5,854 bases of DNA from Campylobacteraceae bacterium (GCA_026995985.1 JALWNF010000068.1:1-5854), one strand, 5' to 3'. Positions 1 to 5,289 are shown, numbered from the stretch's first letter. A program made the numbers and translations. The notes: a model not told the origin generated them from the letters alone.

Positions 1-457
1 CTAGCCTCTCTTCCCAAATCTTCATCTGTTTTTGTTGACGAATATAGTTTAATTTGTTAGCTACCTTTTGAGGAGTAATTTTATGTAGTTTTGTATCTAT
101 GAAAGCAGAGAGTATCTCTTGCTCTTCTTCTTTTGTATGTTCATGCTCACTTAGTAGAGAAACAATGTATGAGACTTTGTCCTGTTCATCAAGTTGTGAC
201 CTCTTTAGGTTCATCTGCTCAAGATAGTTTACAATCTGTAGTCTTAGTTTAGTATTTCCCTCTGACCAAGCACGACGTAAAGCTCTAACCATCTCTTTTT
301 TTGTAAGCATTGCTACTTTTAAGTCTAGTAACATAGTAAGCTCAATTAAAACATCTTCATTTAGATGTTTGATTCCTTCATCAAAAGGTTTACCACCCAT
401 TAGCTCTTTGACTTTATTGTTTATCTTAATTGTTTGTTTTTTCTTTTTTTTTGCCAT
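1..457 (-). CDS. Partial unknown protein, lysine-rich N-terminus, helical
   Basis: An open frame starts at ATG (457-455) and runs without a stop for 152 codons to the window edge, so the C-terminus is missing. I do not recognise the family. The protein opens with a run of lysines after Met-Ala (residues 3-7) and then looks almost entirely alpha-helical, rich in Leu, Lys, Glu and Gln, with few glycines (an unusual Gly-Gly at 21-22) and no cysteine. No signal peptide or membrane segment is visible, so a soluble cytoplasmic protein is likely. The basic segment around residues 53-62 (Lys-Lys, then Arg-Ala-Leu-Arg-Arg) could contact nucleic acid or an acidic partner, but this is only a guess. The start is supported by a modest AAGAG ribosome site just upstream and a TGCTATAAT promoter box at 497-489. 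The reading frame is long and its codon use matches its neighbours, so the gene is probably real. Confidence 0.75.
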   Translation of the reverse strand, partial: MAKKKKKQTIKINNKVKELMGGKPFDEGIKHLNEDVLIELTMLLDLKVAMLTKKEMVRALRRAWSEGNTKLRLQIVNYLEQMNLKRSQLDEQDKVSYIVSLLSEHEHTKEEEQEILSAFIDTKLHKITPQKVANKLNYIRQQKQMKIWEERL

Positions 458-488
458 ATCTCTTAAATTCTCTATATTTAGTAGTTAG

Positions 489-497
489 ATTATAGCA
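489..497 (-). promoter_or_regulatory. Extended -10 promoter for the leftward unknown gene
   Basis: On the minus strand positions 497-489 read TGCTATAAT, a perfect extended -10 element (TGnTATAAT). It lies about 30 nt upstream of the ATG at 457, a suitable distance for a short leader. No good TTGACA is seen 17 bp further upstream, which is common for extended -10 promoters and for Campylobacterota. It is back-to-back with the promoter of the potassium channel gene. Confidence 0.6.
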
Positions 498-515
498 TAA
501 ATAGAAAAATTACCT

Positions 516-542
516 TATAATACAACAAATATTTCTTAGAGG
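516..542 (+). promoter_or_regulatory. -10 box and ribosome site of the potassium channel gene
   Basis: TATAAT lies at 516-521, which puts transcription start near 528 and gives a leader of only about 20 nt. A ribosome site AGAGG at 538-542 sits 8 nt before the ATG at 551. The -35 region (around 493-498) does not resemble TTGACA and lies on top of the -10 box of the divergent gene, so the two promoters share DNA and may compete for polymerase. Confidence 0.55.
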
Positions 543-550
543 TTCATACT

Positions 551-2101
551 ATGTTAAAAAAACTCATTTTAAAATTTGCCTTTTTTCTACACACCTCTAA
601 ACGATATAAAAGGTTTAAGGATACTGTTACAAATTTACTTTTAAATGCAGACTATAAGTATAAAAAGTATTTTGATATTTTTATGATTTTACTTATTGTC
701 TTATCTGTCGCTATTTTAATCTATGAAGTAAAACATACTATGCCACCATGGGTTGACTTTGTTGATTTATATATTGTAACCTTTGTATTTACCATTGAGT
801 ATATAGCTAGAGTCTGGGTTCACAACTCATGGTCAAAAGAGGTAGTAAAGGCACACGGCGAAGCAAAATTTCTAAAAAAGCCATTTTCTATATGGGAGGC
901 TAGTAAGGGAGTCTTTAAATCCAAGCTTCTTTATCTACTTACCCCTGCTGCACTTATTGACCTTTTGGCTATTTTACCAGCTTATCGTCCTTTGAGAGTT
1001 TTGCGTATATTTGTACTCTTTAGGGTCTTTAAGCTCTTGCGTTATACTAAAAGTATTCATCAGTTTGTAGAGGTTTTAGCAACTAAAAAGTTTGAGCTTT
1101 TTACTCTTTTATTTTTAATTTTATTTATTGTATTTACCTCTGGGATAGCTATTTATGTATTTGAAGAGAAGAGCAACCCTGACATAAGCTCACTTTTTGA
1201 TGGACTCTATTGGGCGTTGATTACCATCTCAACTGTTGGGTATGGAGATATCTCTCCTGTAACCATAGAGGGACGGATAGTCTCTATGTTGGTGATTATC
1301 TCTGGGATTGCTATGATTTCATTTGTAACTTCAGTTATTGTCTCCTCTTTTTCTGAAAAGTTAGATGAGCTAAAAGAGAATCGTCTAGTTGAAGAGATAA
1401 ATAAAACAGGTAAGTTTATGATTTTATGTGGTTATGGACAGATGACAAGAATGTTCTTAAAGAATTATGCTAAAGAGTTAGGGAATAACTATATTATTAT
1501 AGAAAAAGATAAAGAGAGAGTTGAAGAGGCATTTAAAGAGGGTTATAGAGCTATTCATGAAGATGCAAGTAGACATGATGTTATCTATAAATTTAATATA
1601 GACTACTCAGATATTACTCTATTTGCTCTAACTGGTAGTGATGTAGCAAATGTATATATTACTCTTAATGCTAAAGCACTCTCTAAAAATATAAAGGTTA
1701 TTACTAGAGCAACTGATGATAACATTGCAAATAAATGTAAATTGGCAGGTGCAGACCATGTTATAAGACCAAATATTATAGCAAATAAGATGTTATTAGC
1801 AGCTGTTACTCAACCTGTTATGTATCAAGCTATATATGCTATCTTAACAGGTAGACACCTTGCACAACTAGATGAGGTAATGTTAGTAGAGCATCAAAAA
1901 TTGGTTGGTTTAAAGATTAAGGAGGTAGATTTTAAACATTTTAAGCTCTTATTTATTGGTATTCAAAGAGGTTTAAAGGGTGAGTTTGTATTCAATCCAG
2001 ATAAGCGAAGAGTATTTCATGAAAAAGATATTCTACTCTTAATGGGAAGAGAGGCTAGTATTAGACATTTTAAAAACTCTTTCCAAGGAGTTAACTATTA
2101 A
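551..2101 (+). CDS. Six-TM voltage-sensor potassium channel with RCK domain
   Basis: This is an inner-membrane potassium channel subunit of 516 residues, expected to work as a tetramer. A basic N-terminal tail (1-40) precedes S1 (about 42-60), S2 (68-90, acidic E83), S3 (126-143, D137), S4 (146-164), S5 (180-204), the pore loop and S6 (240-266). The selectivity filter TVGYGD is complete at 228-233. S4 carries R146, R149, R152, R158, K161 and R164, all in one three-residue register with only position 155 uncharged, as in true voltage sensors. Residues 288-405 form a Rossmann-type RCK-N (TrkA-N) domain with GYGQMT at 294-299 and acidic E318 at the end of the second strand. Residues 430-503 look like an RCK-C/TrkA-C domain. 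The architecture resembles E. coli Kch but with a fuller S4. The RCK domain implies gating or modulation by a ligand such as a nucleotide or a divalent ion; which one cannot be read here. A sodium channel or TrkH-type transporter is excluded by the filter. Confidence 0.93.
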   Translation: MLKKLILKFAFFLHTSKRYKRFKDTVTNLLLNADYKYKKYFDIFMILLIVLSVAILIYEVKHTMPPWVDFVDLYIVTFVFTIEYIARVWVHNSWSKEVVKAHGEAKFLKKPFSIWEASKGVFKSKLLYLLTPAALIDLLAILPAYRPLRVLRIFVLFRVFKLLRYTKSIHQFVEVLATKKFELFTLLFLILFIVFTSGIAIYVFEEKSNPDISSLFDGLYWALITISTVGYGDISPVTIEGRIVSMLVIISGIAMISFVTSVIVSSFSEKLDELKENRLVEEINKTGKFMILCGYGQMTRMFLKNYAKELGNNYIIIEKDKERVEEAFKEGYRAIHEDASRHDVIYKFNIDYSDITLFALTGSDVANVYITLNAKALSKNIKVITRATDDNIANKCKLAGADHVIRPNIIANKMLLAAVTQPVMYQAIYAILTGRHLAQLDEVMLVEHQKLVGLKIKEVDFKHFKLLFIGIQRGLKGEFVFNPDKRRVFHEKDILLLMGREASIRHFKNSFQGVNY

Positions 2102-2110
2102 ATTTTTTTA

Positions 2111-2148
2111 TTAGGGGTGTAGATTTTAGTCTTCTCCCCTAAAAGACT
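2111..2148. terminator. Probable two-way terminator between convergent genes
   Basis: The gap between the channel stop (2101) and the chorismate mutase-like stop (2139) holds a 7-bp inverted repeat, TTAGGGG (2111-2117) with CCCCTAA (2136-2142), and an overlapping 6-bp one, AGTCTT (2128-2133) with AAGACT (2143-2148). The two helices exclude each other. The arms run into the end of the minus-strand gene. No proper U-run follows either stem, so this is a weak or atypical intrinsic terminator. Its placement between convergent genes is the main support. Confidence 0.45.
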
Positions 2149-2438
2149 TTAGTGTTTTGAAACTCAGCAATCTCAGTTTCAACCATCTCATCAATAAGTC
2201 TAATAAAAATGTCATTGATTAGGTTAGGTGAGAGGTCAAGGTCTATAGCTTTACTTCTTGCTCTTGAGACAACATCATTAATACGCTCTTGGGACTTAAT
2301 CTCCTCAATGCTATTTTTAAACTTAGCAATCTGTTTAATGTAGTTGTTCCTTAGAGCAATCATCTCTACAATCTTCTCATCTACCTTATCAATCTCTCTT
2401 CTTGCCTCTTCAAGTGTATTACATTTTACCATTTTCAT
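2139..2438 (-). CDS. AroQ-type chorismate mutase / PchB-like protein
   Basis: The 99-residue, all-helical protein matches the size and pattern of the AroQ fold: chorismate mutase (chorismate to prephenate, toward Phe and Tyr) or its relative isochorismate-pyruvate lyase (PchB). Expected active-site positions are visible: R14 in the first helix, R30 after the long first helix segment, K41, and R52 after the mobile loop. The C-terminal position that is Gln in PchB and E. coli chorismate mutase seems to be Glu (about E89) here, a change also known in some mutases. The early Cys, the R-x-x-D pattern and the loop before R52 look more like PchB than like a PheA domain. Without salicylate or siderophore genes nearby, mutase activity seems likelier, but the choice is open. 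It is the last gene of the Rrf2 operon. AAAGGA at 2450-2445 overlaps the stop of the upstream gene and sits 6 nt before the ATG, suggesting coupled translation. A second in-frame ATG two codons later is a possible start. Confidence 0.82.
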   Translation of the reverse strand: MKMVKCNTLEEARREIDKVDEKIVEMIALRNNYIKQIAKFKNSIEEIKSQERINDVVSRARSKAIDLDLSPNLINDIFIRLIDEMVETEIAEFQNTKVF

Positions 2439-2448
2439 AACCTATCCT

Positions 2449-3501
2449 TTATGCTGTTTTTTCATCAATATAATCTTGTACAAACTTTTTAATCTCACTA
2501 TAGATAAAAGAGTCTTTGTACTCCTTTATTTTACCACCAGAAGCATTAGGGTGTCCCCCACCATTACCAATTTCTTCAGCCATTTTAGCAACATCTAATT
2601 TATTGTTTGAACGCAATGAAAAATTTCCTCTATTGTTTAGATCCATGTAGAAGTCATATTCTGGATTTTCTACTAAAAATGTATTGCCTAAAATAGAGGT
2701 ATTTCCTAAAGAGTAGCCTAAAAGACCTTTATGACCACGGTAGTCAATAGTTAGGCGTTGTTTCTCTTGGCTTAGGAGTTTGGTTACATAGAGTGCTACT
2801 AGATTGTCTTTTGTGTTATCTGCTTCTTTTTGTTTAAAAAAGTTCTTTTTAATCTGATGTAGATTATTATCTAAAATAATATGAGCATTCTTCTTGCCAA
2901 GATGCTCTTTCATAGCATCTATAAGAGATAGCTTTAAAGCTCTATCTTCATTTGGAAATAGAGTACGGTTTATCTCTTTTGCTCCAGAAATCATGCCTAA
3001 ACCAACTTTTCCAAACTCAAAGAGTTCATCATGGCTTAACCAAATATCAATAGCATTAATAGCTTTTACAATCTGTGTATACTCTCCTTTTTCATCAAAA
3101 CTATAATGTCTCTTTAGCCATTTATAAGTCATAAGTGTAGCAGAACTTGAAATATCAAGCATATACCAGATATATTTTTGGGCAGTTTTCTCTCCAGATA
3201 TATGGTGGTCAAGTAGTTGAATTTTGGCTCCAACCTCTGTAGCTTCTGCCTCTAGCCAATTTGCCTCTTTGGTTGTTAGATTTAGGTCTGTAATTAAGAT
3301 AGTATGCTCTTTCTCTTTTCCTAAAAACTTTTCACGTTTAATCTCTGAAATAATCTCTTCAAGTCTTGCTTTTATTTCAGGACCATAGTTAGCATTGTAG
3401 AAGTTTACTTTATAGTTAAGTTGTTCATTAAAGCATCTATTAACTAGGTATTGACAGCCATAGCCATCAAGATCAATGTGGGAAAGGTGGTAAATATTCA
3501 T
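2449..3501 (-). CDS. DHH/DHHA1-family phosphoesterase (NrnB-like)
   Basis: A soluble 350-residue metal-dependent phosphoesterase of the DHH superfamily, whose members cleave short oligoribonucleotides, pAp, cyclic dinucleotide products or polyphosphate. The metal-binding motifs appear in order: H8-x-D10-x-D12-G, then T71-D72 after a hydrophobic strand, then the signature D98-H99-H100, and a later acidic D152. The C-terminal DHHA1 substrate-binding motif GGGHPNASGG is at 314-323. There is no membrane segment and no PAS or GGDEF part, so it is not GdpP; it also lacks the extra domains and length of RecJ. The HxDLDGxGC form of motif I resembles, from memory, Bacillus NrnB more than NrnA, so a nanoRNase or cyclic-nucleotide phosphodiesterase role is plausible, but the substrate is not provable from sequence. 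The gene starts one nucleotide after the Rrf2 stop. Its best ribosome site, AGAGGA at 3521-3516, is 14 nt from the ATG, rather far, so re-initiation after the Rrf2 gene probably helps. Confidence 0.9.
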   Translation of the reverse strand: MNIYHLSHIDLDGYGCQYLVNRCFNEQLNYKVNFYNANYGPEIKARLEEIISEIKREKFLGKEKEHTILITDLNLTTKEANWLEAEATEVGAKIQLLDHHISGEKTAQKYIWYMLDISSSATLMTYKWLKRHYSFDEKGEYTQIVKAINAIDIWLSHDELFEFGKVGLGMISGAKEINRTLFPNEDRALKLSLIDAMKEHLGKKNAHIILDNNLHQIKKNFFKQKEADNTKDNLVALYVTKLLSQEKQRLTIDYRGHKGLLGYSLGNTSILGNTFLVENPEYDFYMDLNNRGNFSLRSNNKLDVAKMAEEIGNGGGHPNASGGKIKEYKDSFIYSEIKKFVQDYIDEKTA

Positions 3502-3502
3502 A

Positions 3503-3904
3503 TTATTTAAAAATATCCTCTAAAGTAAGTTTATGTAGAAATGTATCTATTTTACTTTGAAAAGTAACTAAAAATGGTGAAATTGTACACCCACCTATAC
3601 TACCATTAGGGCAAGTGGAACTATATTGGCTACAGTCAAAGACAGCTGGGGTTCTCCCTTCTGCTGCTATAACAACTGAAGCAATAGAGATTTCAGAGCT
3701 ATCTTTTACAAGTACAAAACCACCATGTGCACCTTTTTTTGACTCTAATATACCCTCTTTTGCAAGTCCTTGAAGAATTTTTGCTAAAAAGCTTTTGGGT
3801 ATACTTAGTTCATTAGAGAGCTGTTCAGCCCCTTTAGGTTTTTCTGAGTTTCTAATAATATCAAGAGCAAGTAGAGCATATTCACTAGCACGAGTAAGTA
3901 ACAT
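3503..3904 (-). CDS. Rrf2-family transcription regulator with three cysteines
   Basis: A 133-residue DNA-binding protein of the Rrf2 family (IscR, NsrR, RsrR, CymR relatives). It starts with the family's typical MLLTRASEYALLAL helix. A winged helix-turn-helix covers roughly residues 25-66, with a recognition helix near 36-49 and a wing at 57-65 containing Gly-Ala-His-Gly-Gly-Phe, close to the usual GPGGGF. Three cysteines, C91, C98 and C106, lie where IscR and NsrR hold a [2Fe-2S] or [4Fe-4S] cluster, though spacing is CX6CX7C instead of IscR's CX5CX5C. This supports a cluster-binding sensor of iron-sulfur status, oxygen or nitric oxide; the actual signal is unknown. It is the first gene of a minus-strand operon with the phosphoesterase and chorismate mutase-like genes, not next to iscS or iscU, so it is not clearly the isc regulator. 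The start is backed by AAGGAA about 6 nt upstream. Autoregulation is likely by analogy with the family. Confidence 0.93.
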   Translation of the reverse strand: MLLTRASEYALLALDIIRNSEKPKGAEQLSNELSIPKSFLAKILQGLAKEGILESKKGAHGGFVLVKDSSEISIASVVIAAEGRTPAVFDCSQYSSTCPNGSIGGCTISPFLVTFQSKIDTFLHKLTLEDIFK

Positions 3905-3966
3905 TTTATTCCTTATAATATATTCAATCTAATTAAGACTATTTTACTCTAATTTATATTAAGTTT

Positions 3967-3985
3967 AGATTTAAAAATCTGTATA
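3967..3985 (-). promoter_or_regulatory. Candidate promoter/operator of the Rrf2 operon
   Basis: The gap between the divergent Rrf2 and rpsO genes contains AGATTT (3967-3972) and AAATCT (3975-3980), an inverted repeat separated by two A. On the minus strand a TATACA (3985-3980) abuts it, so the repeat would lie around the transcription start: a good place for an operator bound by the dimeric Rrf2 protein. The repeat is AT-only apart from one G:C per arm and could be chance in this AT-rich gap. It does not match the IscR type 2 or CIRCE sites. Confidence 0.25.
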
Positions 3986-4035
3986 ACAATTTATCTCACT
4001 TTAAAACTATGGTGCTAAAATGTCACTTCATTTTA

Positions 4036-4066
4036 TATAATGAAAATAGAATTACCAATCAGGAGG
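4036..4066 (+). promoter_or_regulatory. rpsO promoter -10 box and ribosome site
   Basis: TATAAT at 4036-4041 is preceded by T-rich DNA and has no good -35 box. Transcription would start near 4048. A strong AGGAGG ribosome site is at 4061-4066, 6 nt before the ATG at 4073. An in-frame upstream ATG at 4040-4042 lies inside the -10 box, so it would not be in the message; this decides the start of rpsO. The leader of about 25 nt leaves no room for the large autoregulatory pseudoknot known from E. coli rpsO. Confidence 0.65.
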
Positions 4067-4072
4067 TCATTA

Positions 4073-4342
4073 ATGGCTTTAGATAAGGCGAAAAAGCAAG
4101 AGATTATTGCTAAGTATGCAAGAGGTGAGAACGATACAGGTTCTACAGAGATTCAAGTTGCGTTAATTACAGAGAGAATTAAGTATTTAACAGAACATCT
4201 TAAAAAAAATAAAAAAGATCACTCTTCAAGATTAGGTCTTCTTAAGCTTGTTGGTCAAAGAAGAAGATTAATGAGATATTTGAAGAAAGTTGATTATAAT
4301 AGATGGAGTGCTATTAAAGCCGATTTAGGTATTAGAAACTAA
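4073..4342 (+). CDS. rpsO: 30S ribosomal protein S15
   Basis: S15 is a small helical protein that binds the central domain of 16S rRNA early in 30S assembly. Starting at 4073 gives 89 residues, exactly the usual family length. The family signature is present: H42, D49 and S52 with downstream L56, L66 and Y69 in the expected spacing, within a Lys/Arg-rich stretch. The protein ends in a typical Gly-Ile-Arg-Asn. A start at 4040 would add 11 residues foreign to the family, would skip the AGGAGG site and lies within the promoter -10 box, so it is rejected. The gene is transcribed alone, divergent from the Rrf2 operon, and ends in an intrinsic terminator. The polynucleotide phosphorylase gene that follows rpsO in many bacteria is absent. 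Confidence 0.97.
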   Translation: MALDKAKKQEIIAKYARGENDTGSTEIQVALITERIKYLTEHLKKNKKDHSSRLGLLKLVGQRRRLMRYLKKVDYNRWSAIKADLGIRN

Positions 4343-4359
4343 TCTTTATCTCCTTTTTG

Positions 4360-4388
4360 CGATATAAGAGTTTTCTTATATCGTTTTT
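4360..4388 (+). terminator. Intrinsic terminator of rpsO
   Basis: A perfect 10-bp stem, CGATATAAGA (4360-4369) with TCTTATATCG (4374-4383), closes a 4-nt loop GTTT and is followed directly by TTTTT (4384-4388). It begins 17 nt after the rpsO stop codon. This is a textbook Rho-independent terminator and separates rpsO from the grpE-dnaK transcript. Confidence 0.88.
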
Positions 4389-4464
4389 CTCTATACTCTT
4401 CATACATACAAATACTAAATTAAGTTATTATACTCTTTATATACTATTTTTATATCTAAAATAG

Positions 4465-4495
4465 AAAGTTTAGTCTATTGTACTAAACTTTTTTT
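4465..4495 (+). terminator. Second terminator-like hairpin upstream of grpE
   Basis: A perfect 10-bp stem, AAAGTTTAGT (4465-4474) with ACTAAACTTT (4482-4491), has a 7-nt loop and runs into T residues up to 4495. The stem is AT-rich and weaker than the rpsO terminator 100 bp before. It may be a back-up terminator, or the end of a short unannotated transcript beginning in the 4391-4460 stretch. That stretch is otherwise featureless AT-rich DNA with no open frame I can support. The core ACTAAAC recurs as a direct copy at 4510-4516. Confidence 0.6.
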
Positions 4496-4516
4496 ATAAA
4501 AAAATATAAACTAAAC

Positions 4517-4536
4517 CTTGACAAGATAGACTCAAT
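4517..4536. other. Imperfect HAIR-like inverted repeat over the -35 box
   Basis: CTTGA (4517-4521) and ACTCAAT (4530-4536) form an inverted TTGA/TCAA repeat resembling the HspR operator HAIR (CTTGAGT, 7 bp, ACTCAAG). The spacing between TTGA and TCAA is 10 rather than 11 bp, and the left arm lacks the GT. It overlaps the -35 box of the grpE promoter, where a repressor would block polymerase. HspR controls the dnaK operon in Campylobacter and Helicobacter, so the position is suggestive, but the match is imperfect. Confidence 0.3.
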
Positions 4537-4546
4537 GCTGTATAAT
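4518..4546 (+). promoter_or_regulatory. Consensus sigma-70 promoter of grpE-dnaK
   Basis: TTGACA (4518-4523), a 17-bp spacer and TATAAT (4541-4546) match the vegetative consensus at all twelve positions and in spacing. This is rare in the window, where other promoters lack a -35 box. Transcription should start near 4553, giving a leader of about 57 nt before grpE. A heat-shock operon with so strong a vegetative promoter is normally held down by a repressor rather than switched on by an alternative sigma factor. No sigma-32-type element is seen. Confidence 0.85.
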
Positions 4547-4553
4547 TCATGCA

Positions 4554-4580
4554 AATCTTCATATATATTATTTGGAGATT
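4554..4580 (+). other. Hairpin at the 5' end of the grpE message
   Basis: AATCTTC (4554-4560) pairs with GGAGATT (4574-4580), seven pairs including one G:U, around a 13-nt A/U loop. It would lie at the very 5' end of the predicted transcript and hides a GGAG that resembles a ribosome site but is about 30 nt from the start codon. The real site AAGGAG (4593-4598) stays outside, 11 nt before the ATG. The hairpin could protect the message or respond to temperature; both are guesses. Confidence 0.35.
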
Positions 4581-4609
4581 CTAAAATAAAATAAGGAGTA
4601 GTATCTATT

Positions 4610-5191
4610 ATGAGTAAAGATAAAGAGAATGAAAATTCTAAAGTAGAGACTGAACCCGAAGTAGAAACTCCAGAGACTGAAGAGGAAACAGAGGGTAGTG
4701 AAGAGGAAAAGGAAGAAGAGAATACTACTGATGAGTTAACACAATTAAAAGAGCTAGTTGCTCAATGGGAAGATAAATACTTGAGAACTCATGCAGATTT
4801 TGAAAATGCTAAAAAGCGTTTAGTTAGAGATAAAGATACAGCTGTATCGTATGCTAATGAGAGCTTTGCAAATGATATATTATCAGTTGTAGACTCTTTT
4901 GAGAGTGCTTTAGCAACTATTGAAGCAGTAGAGAGTGAAGAGAGTTCTGAAGTATTAGATAAGATTAAAGAGGGATTGGACTTAACCTATACACAACTTA
5001 TAAAAGTTTTAGAAAAAAATGGAATCAAAGTTGTAGAGTGTGATGGTGAGTTTAACCCAGATGTTCATCAAGCTATTATGCAAGTAGATAGTGAAGATAA
5101 AAACTCAGGAGAGATAGTAGAGGTTTTACAAAAAGGCTATACAATAAAAGATAGACTTTTACGCCCTGCGATGGTTTCAACAGCAAAATAA
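4610..5191 (+). CDS. grpE: GrpE, nucleotide exchange factor of DnaK
   Basis: GrpE is a cytoplasmic dimer that opens the nucleotide cleft of DnaK so that ADP leaves, and it acts as a heat sensor of the Hsp70 cycle. The 193-residue length is normal. Residues 1-42 are disordered and extremely rich in Glu. Residues 43-100 form the long dimeric coiled-coil helix with the typical W53 and DFENAKKR (63-70). Residues 120-140 belong to the four-helix bundle, and the C-terminal beta domain holds the family signature: FNPDVHQAI (148-156), then GYTIKDRLLRPAMVS (176-190). AAGGAG at 4593-4598 is the ribosome site, with a rather long 11-nt spacing. dnaK follows 98 bp downstream in the same direction. The usual upstream partner of this pair, the repressor gene hrcA, is not next to it; rpsO and terminators lie there instead. 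Confidence 0.96.
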   Translation: MSKDKENENSKVETEPEVETPETEEETEGSEEEKEEENTTDELTQLKELVAQWEDKYLRTHADFENAKKRLVRDKDTAVSYANESFANDILSVVDSFESALATIEAVESEESSEVLDKIKEGLDLTYTQLIKVLEKNGIKVVECDGEFNPDVHQAIMQVDSEDKNSGEIVEVLQKGYTIKDRLLRPAMVSTAK

Positions 5192-5200
5192 TTAATATTT

Positions 5201-5232
5201 TTTAGAAATGCACCTAAAGTAGCATTTCTAAA
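5201..5232 (+). terminator. Perfect inverted repeat between grpE and dnaK
   Basis: TTTAGAAATGC (5201-5211) and GCATTTCTAAA (5222-5232) form a perfect 11-bp stem with a 10-nt loop, nine nt after the grpE stop. Only TTT and then A residues follow, so it is a poor intrinsic terminator. It could be a partial terminator, or a stem that protects or defines the ends of processed grpE and dnaK messages so that more DnaK than GrpE is made. It is not CIRCE (no GCACTC arm). Confidence 0.5.
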
Positions 5233-5245
5233 TTTAAAAATAAAC

Positions 5246-5283
5246 TATAATAACGCAAATATAAAAAATAGACGAGAAAAGGA
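5246..5283 (+). promoter_or_regulatory. Possible internal -10 box and ribosome site of dnaK
   Basis: TATAAT occurs at 5246-5251, just downstream of the intergenic hairpin and about 40 nt before dnaK, with A/T-rich DNA upstream and no TTGACA. It could give dnaK a second promoter independent of grpE. The ribosome site AAAAGGA (5277-5283) sits 6 nt before the ATG at 5290. In DNA this AT-rich a chance TATAAT is possible, so the promoter part is tentative. Confidence 0.4.
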
Positions 5284-5289
5284 ATATAT

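Noticed and set aside
2344..2598. Plus-strand open frame of 84 codons, hydrophobic
   Set aside because: It lies antisense to the chorismate mutase-like and phosphoesterase genes, has no ribosome site, and its hydrophobicity is explained by complementing Lys/Glu-rich codons.
2894..3106. Plus-strand open frame of 70 codons
   Set aside because: It is wholly antisense to the DHH phosphoesterase gene, whose catalytic motifs are intact, and has no promoter or ribosome site of its own.
4040..4072. Longer rpsO start at 4040
   Set aside because: The ATG lies inside the -10 box TATAATG, the added 11 residues are foreign to S15, and AGGAGG points to 4073, which gives the standard 89 residues.
4482..4516. 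ACTAAAC direct repeat as an operator array
   Set aside because: Only two copies 28 bp apart, one being an arm of the hairpin at 4465-4491; too little in AT-rich DNA to call a regulatory array.
4343..4609. CIRCE operator (TTAGCACTC, 9 bp, GAGTGCTAA) upstream of grpE
   Set aside because: Looked for on both strands; no GCACTC/GAGTGC pair exists in the gap.
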